Below are positions 5,170 to 8,347 of a DNA stretch of 8,347 nucleotides, piece after piece. Both the position numbers and the translations under genes were made by a program. Below the pieces are notes generated by a model. That model was not told the DNA's origin. It was given only the letters and a program-made list of their open reading frames with translations, and did no database searches. How positions within the stretch are numbered: position 1 is the stretch's first letter; each line of letters opens with the position of its first letter. The stretch covers positions 1-8,347 of the forward strand of contig JASGMZ010000130.1 of the NCBI GenBank assembly GCA_030156305.1, in the 5' to 3' direction. This stretch comes from Bacteroidales bacterium (GTDB lineage: Bacteria > Bacteroidota > Bacteroidia > Bacteroidales > UBA12077).

Positions 5170-5228
5170 TATTTTTGACAGGGATGTTGTAATTTGGTAG
5201 TTTGCATTTTAAGTTGATTTTATATTTA
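5170..5228 (+). promoter_or_regulatory. Candidate promoter region of polA
   Basis: TATTTTTG (5170-5177) matches TAnnTTTG exactly but lacks a -33 TTG. TATATTTA (5221-5228), one base off, has TTTG (5201-5204) 16 bases upstream and would start transcription just before the ATG at 5246. Which one works cannot be decided from the sequence. Confidence 0.35.
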
Positions 5229-5245
5229 AACTAAAACTTTACCTT

Positions 5246-8017
5246 ATGCCTAAAAATCTTTATCTTTTAGATGCTTATGCATTAATATACCGTTCGTATT
5301 ACGCATTTATCAAAAACCCCCGTTTTACTTCCAAAGGGTTAAACACATCGGCTATTTATGGATTTACCAACACGCTGATTGATTTAATCGCGAAAGAAAA
5401 TCCATCGCATGTAGCGGTGGTTTTCGATCCTCCGGGCCCTACCTTTCGCCACGATATGTATAAAGAATATAAAGCACATCGTGAAGCCATGCCCGAAGAT
5501 ATACGTAAATCCATTCCTTATATCAAAAATATTATAAAGGGTTTTCGAATTCCTATTTTGCAAGTTGATGGATACGAAGCCGACGATGTAATTGGCAGCT
5601 TGGCTAAACAAGCAGAAAAAAAAGGTTTTACGACCTATATGATGACTCCGGATAAAGATTATGGGCAGCTGATATCCGACCATATTAAAATGTATAAACC
5701 CGGACGTGCCGGTGGAGATATGGAGATTATCGATAAAACAAAAATATGCGAAAAATTTAAAATCGATCATCCTGAACAAATTATTGATATCATGGGATTA
5801 ATGGGCGATAGCTCGGACAATATTCCCGGAGCACCGGGAATTGGTGAAAAAACGGCCATTAAACTGATAGAACAATACGGCAATATTGAAAACATCTACA
5901 AAAATATTGATGACATAAAGGGAAAACAAAAAGAAAAACTCCTTGAATATAAAGAACAGGTCATGCTCTCCAAAAAGCTGGTAACCATAAAACTAAATGT
6001 CCCTGTTAAAATTGATGTAAAAAAGTTAGTGTTAGACGATCCGGATGAAGAGCTATTAACAAAACTTTTTGAAGAATTAGAATTTAGAAGTACTGCCCGG
6101 CGGCTGTTCCAGAAAGAAATCATTACAACACAAGCTGGTAGTGTAATGCAGGGAACATTGTTTGGCGAAAACGATACGGATAAACAGGCTAACCAGGAAA
6201 CTAAGAACATATCCAATACCAAGCATGAATATATTTTAATTGATGATGAAAAGAAACGAAATAAACTAATTGATCAACTCAAAAAATTAAAAGAATTTTG
6301 TTTCGATACTGAAACAACAGAACTCAACCCACACAACGCAGAAATTGTTGGCTTTTCTATTTCGTGGGAAGTACATAAAGCCTATTATATTCATATTCCA
6401 AAAGAACAAAAAGAAGCACAAAAAATATTAGATGCCTTTAAAGATGTCTTTGAGAATAAAAACATAAGAAAAATCGGGCAAAATATTAAATATGATATTT
6501 TGGTGTTGAAAAATTATGGCATAAAAGTACAAGGTGAAATATTCGACACTATGATTGCGCATTACTTACTTCAACCCGACTTGCGGCATAACCTGAATTA
6601 CCTTGCAGAACAATACCTGGGATATAGCCCGGTAGAAATTGAAGAGCTGATTGGCAAGAAAGGAGCTAATCAGGGTTCGATGCGCAATGTGCCGCTTGAT
6701 AAGTTAAAAGATTATGCCGCCGAAGATGCCGACTTAACCTTCCAGCTTAAAGAGCTATTTGAAAAAGAGCTGGAAAAAACCGGATTATACGATTTAGCAG
6801 AAACCATTGAAATGCCCTTAATTCCCGTATTGGCCGAAATGGAAAGTGAAGGAGTAAAAATCAACACCGATGCTTTAAATGATTATGCAAAAGAGCTTAA
6901 TAAAGAGTTAATTAAAATAGAAGAAAAAATTATTGATCAGGCAGGCATTTCCTTTAATATTTCATCACCCAAACAGTTGGGCGAAATACTTTTTGATAAA
7001 TTAAAATTAGACCCTAATGCAAAAAAAACCAAGTCGAAACAATACTCTACCAGCGAAGAAACATTAGTAAAACTTGCCGATAAACATCCAATTGTTAACG
7101 ATGTACTTGAGTTTAGATCGCTAAAAAAATTATTATCAACCTATATTGAAGCATTGCCCAAATTAATCAATAAAAAAACAGGAAAAATACACACTTCTTT
7201 TAACCAGGCTATTGCAGCCACGGGGCGTTTAAGCTCAAATAATCCAAACTTACAAAATATTCCGATCCGCGAAGAGCGTGGGCGGGAAATCCGTAAAGCC
7301 TTTATCCCTAAAGACAAAGATTACGTTTTGCTGGCTGCCGATTATTCACAAATAGAGCTGCGCTTGATGGCCCACATGAGTCAGGATGAAAAAATGATTG
7401 AAGCCTTTAAAAACAATACCGATATCCATACGTCTACCGCTTCTAAAATTTTCCACGTGGAAAATTTATCGGAAGTTACTAAAGAACAAAGAAGAAAAGC
7501 TAAAACAGCTAACTTTGGAATCATATATGGTATTTCTGCCTATGGATTGTCGCAACGCTTAAATATTCCACGAGCTGATGCTAAACAATTGATCGATGAA
7601 TATTTTAAAGGTTTCCCAAAAGTAAAGGAATATATGGATAAAAGTATTGCCGAAGCTCGTAAAAAAGGATACGTGGAAACATTAATGGGACGAAAACGAT
7701 TTTTAAAAGATATCAATTCACGAAATGCAACCGTTCGCGGTTTTGCCGAAAGAAATGCTATAAATGCACCCATACAAGGTTCTGCTGCTGACATTATTAA
7801 ACTGGCTATGATTGATGTTTTTACCGAGTTGGAAAAACAAAACTTTAAAACAAAGATGATTCTTCAAGTACACGATGAATTAATTTTTGATGTTTATCAA
7901 CCCGAGTTAGAGAAGATAAAAGAAATCGTTAAAAACAAGATGGAAAATGCAGTAAAACTAAGTATTCCGTTAACGGTGGATATGGGTACCGGAGCAAACT
8001 GGTTAGAGGCGCATTAA
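5246..8017 (+). CDS. polA: DNA polymerase I with 5' nuclease and proofreading domains
   Basis: This complete 923-residue three-domain enzyme acts in Okazaki-fragment maturation and excision repair. The 5'-3' nuclease (about 1-290) has LLDAYALIYRSYYAF, YEADD (Glu111, Asp113, Asp114), TPDKDYGQL and MGDSSDNIPGAPGIG (Asp188, Asp191). A short polar linker (about 290-330) follows. The 3'-5' exonuclease (about 332-520) keeps every catalytic residue: Asp354 and Glu356 (FDTET), Asp417 (GQNIKYD), Tyr490 and Asp494 (YAAED). Proofreading should therefore be active, unlike in Taq-type enzymes. The polymerase domain carries motif A DYSQIELR (Asp699), motif B RRKAKTANFGIIYG (Arg749, Lys753, Phe757, Tyr761) and motif C QVHDE (Asp877, Glu878). 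Phe757 is the residue that favours deoxy- over dideoxynucleotides in this family. Length matches E. coli PolI (928). The ATG at 5246 gives the normal N-terminus; no Shine-Dalgarno is visible. It is a single-gene unit divergent from the possible nuclease gene. Confidence 0.98.
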   Translation: MPKNLYLLDAYALIYRSYYAFIKNPRFTSKGLNTSAIYGFTNTLIDLIAKENPSHVAVVFDPPGPTFRHDMYKEYKAHREAMPEDIRKSIPYIKNIIKGFRIPILQVDGYEADDVIGSLAKQAEKKGFTTYMMTPDKDYGQLISDHIKMYKPGRAGGDMEIIDKTKICEKFKIDHPEQIIDIMGLMGDSSDNIPGAPGIGEKTAIKLIEQYGNIENIYKNIDDIKGKQKEKLLEYKEQVMLSKKLVTIKLNVPVKIDVKKLVLDDPDEELLTKLFEELEFRSTARRLFQKEIITTQAGSVMQGTLFGENDTDKQANQETKNISNTKHEYILIDDEKKRNKLIDQLKKLKEFCFDTETTELNPHNAEIVGFSISWEVHKAYYIHIPKEQKEAQKILDAFKDVFENKNIRKIGQNIKYDILVLKNYGIKVQGEIFDTMIAHYLLQPDLRHNLNYLAEQYLGYSPVEIEELIGKKGANQGSMRNVPLDKLKDYAAEDADLTFQLKELFEKELEKTGLYDLAETIEMPLIPVLAEMESEGVKINTDALNDYAKELNKELIKIEEKIIDQAGISFNISSPKQLGEILFDKLKLDPNAKKTKSKQYSTSEETLVKLADKHPIVNDVLEFRSLKKLLSTYIEALPKLINKKTGKIHTSFNQAIAATGRLSSNNPNLQNIPIREERGREIRKAFIPKDKDYVLLAADYSQIELRLMAHMSQDEKMIEAFKNNTDIHTSTASKIFHVENLSEVTKEQRRKAKTANFGIIYGISAYGLSQRLNIPRADAKQLIDEYFKGFPKVKEYMDKSIAEARKKGYVETLMGRKRFLKDINSRNATVRGFAERNAINAPIQGSAADIIKLAMIDVFTELEKQNFKTKMILQVHDELIFDVYQPELEKIKEIVKNKMENAVKLSIPLTVDMGTGANWLEAH

Positions 8018-8069
8018 TGAAAGCAGCAGCCCAAAGCGGCAGGAGGCAGTAATAGAGCCAATATAATTA

Positions 8070-8190
8070 AATGTAAAATATCGAATATCAAATGTAAAAT
8101 GTAAAAGTTGTTTTTTCTTTGTAACCGTACTGTTTTGTTGACTTAACTTTTTCATTCGATATTCGATATTCGATATTCGATATTTATTAA
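8070..8190. repeat. AT-rich inverted-repeat element, about 120 bp
   Basis: aaatatcgaatatc (8076-8089) is the exact inverse of gatattcgatattt (8172-8185). Nested inside, aaaagtt (8103-8109) pairs with aactttt (8145-8151). The word aaatgtaaaat occurs twice (8070-8080 and 8090-8100). Layered pairing of this kind suggests one folded repeat unit, MITE- or REP-like, rather than random sequence. The 65-codon open frame across it on the minus strand is a by-product of the repeat. Confidence 0.6.
8154..8184. repeat. 7-bp tandem repeat (attcgat, 4.4 copies)
   Basis: attcgat is repeated without error four times (8154-8181), followed by a partial att. It forms the right end of the 8070-8190 element, whose left end carries the inverse word in about two copies. 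Copy number is likely to vary between strains through slippage. Confidence 0.85.
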
Positions 8191-8244
8191 ACCTAAACAC
8201 TTATATACTGTGAGCGGGCATAATCTGAGCTTTTATTTCTTATT

Positions 8245-8339
8245 CGTAATTGCGAATGCCGTGCCTGCCGGCAGGCAGGAAATGAAGCAATCTCTTGATA
8301 TTAAAACAGATTGCTTCGTCGTTCCTCCTCGCAATGACG
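8245..8339. repeat. Inverted-repeat element with an asymmetric left arm
   Basis: The inner arms gaagcaatct (8284-8293) and agattgcttc (8308-8317) are perfect 10-bp complements around a 14-base loop. The outer arms cgtaattgcg (8245-8254) and cgcaatgacg (8330-8339) match at 9 of 10 positions. Counted outside a two-base extension of the outer arms, the left connector (8257-8283) is 27 bases and the right one (8318-8327) only 10. The excess is about the size of the GC palindrome at 8262-8279. The right half resembles an intergenic repeat I recall from several bacterial genomes, which I cannot verify here. Confidence 0.65.
8262..8279. repeat. GC-rich palindromic unit (copy 2)
   Basis: tgcctgccggcaggca (8262-8277) is a perfect 16-bp palindrome. 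With two further bases it matches 796-813 at 17 of 18 positions. It interrupts the left arm of the 8245-8339 inverted repeat. Confidence 0.8.
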
Positions 8340-8347
8340 TGGTAAAA

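Larger units (their letters stand above)
8018..8347. other. Repeat-filled non-coding region after polA
   Basis: No gene is supported in these 330 bases. They hold an AT-rich repeat element with 7-base tandem copies (8070-8190) and an inverted repeat with a GC-rich palindrome in its left arm (8245-8339). I see no convincing intrinsic terminator for polA; the T-run at 8111-8116 has no strong stem before it. Confidence 0.65.

Noticed and set aside
8154..8184. CRISPR array
   Set aside because: The unit is 7 bases with no spacers between copies; it is a simple tandem repeat.
8003..8200. 65-codon open frame on the minus strand after polA
   Set aside because: It runs through the AT-rich repeat with 7-bp tandem copies and overlaps the end of polA. 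Its peptide (repeats such as YRISNIEYR) just reflects the repeat; no start signal or domain.

Overview
The window looks like a piece of a Bacteroidota chromosome, most likely from the Bacteroidales/Marinilabiliales side. It is AT-rich. Several genes are preceded by the Bacteroidota -7 promoter word TAnnTTTG rather than a Shine-Dalgarno site. The protein set (HI0933/BaiN-type flavoprotein, long-chain polyprenyl diphosphate synthase, ArsR regulator, QueD, proofreading DNA polymerase I) and the GC-rich intergenic palindromes fit that group. The exact genus cannot be read from the sequence.

Layout: 1-750 (+) is the 3' part of an FAD-dependent oxidoreductase. 751-1180 has no gene but is packed with inverted repeats. 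1181-2158 (-) is a polyprenyl diphosphate synthase, divergent from 2385-2684 (+), a small ArsR-type regulator that ends in a clear intrinsic terminator. 2813-3262 (+) is a QueD/6-pyruvoyl-tetrahydropterin-synthase homologue that meets, tail to tail with one base between the stop codons, a beta-class DNA methyltransferase (3264-4187, -). After a 350-base repeat-bearing gap comes a second minus-strand gene (4542-5069) that I do not recognise with certainty; its layout recalls PD-(D/E)XK nucleases. 5246-8017 (+) is complete polA. 8018-8347 is again repeat-filled non-coding DNA.

Most genes are single-gene housekeeping units (quinone side chain, queuosine/pterin, replication/repair). The accessory part is 3264-5069, where a DNA methyltransferase and a possible nuclease lie on the same strand, which would fit an uncharacterised restriction-modification pair. 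The second accessory theme is the intergenic DNA. A short GC-rich palindrome (core TGCCTGCCGGCAGGCA) occurs at 794-813 and 8262-8279. In both places it interrupts one arm of a larger inverted repeat whose other arm lacks it. A longer GC-rich hairpin unit at 4445-4516 sits between similar flanks. This looks like a nested, possibly mobile, palindromic repeat family.
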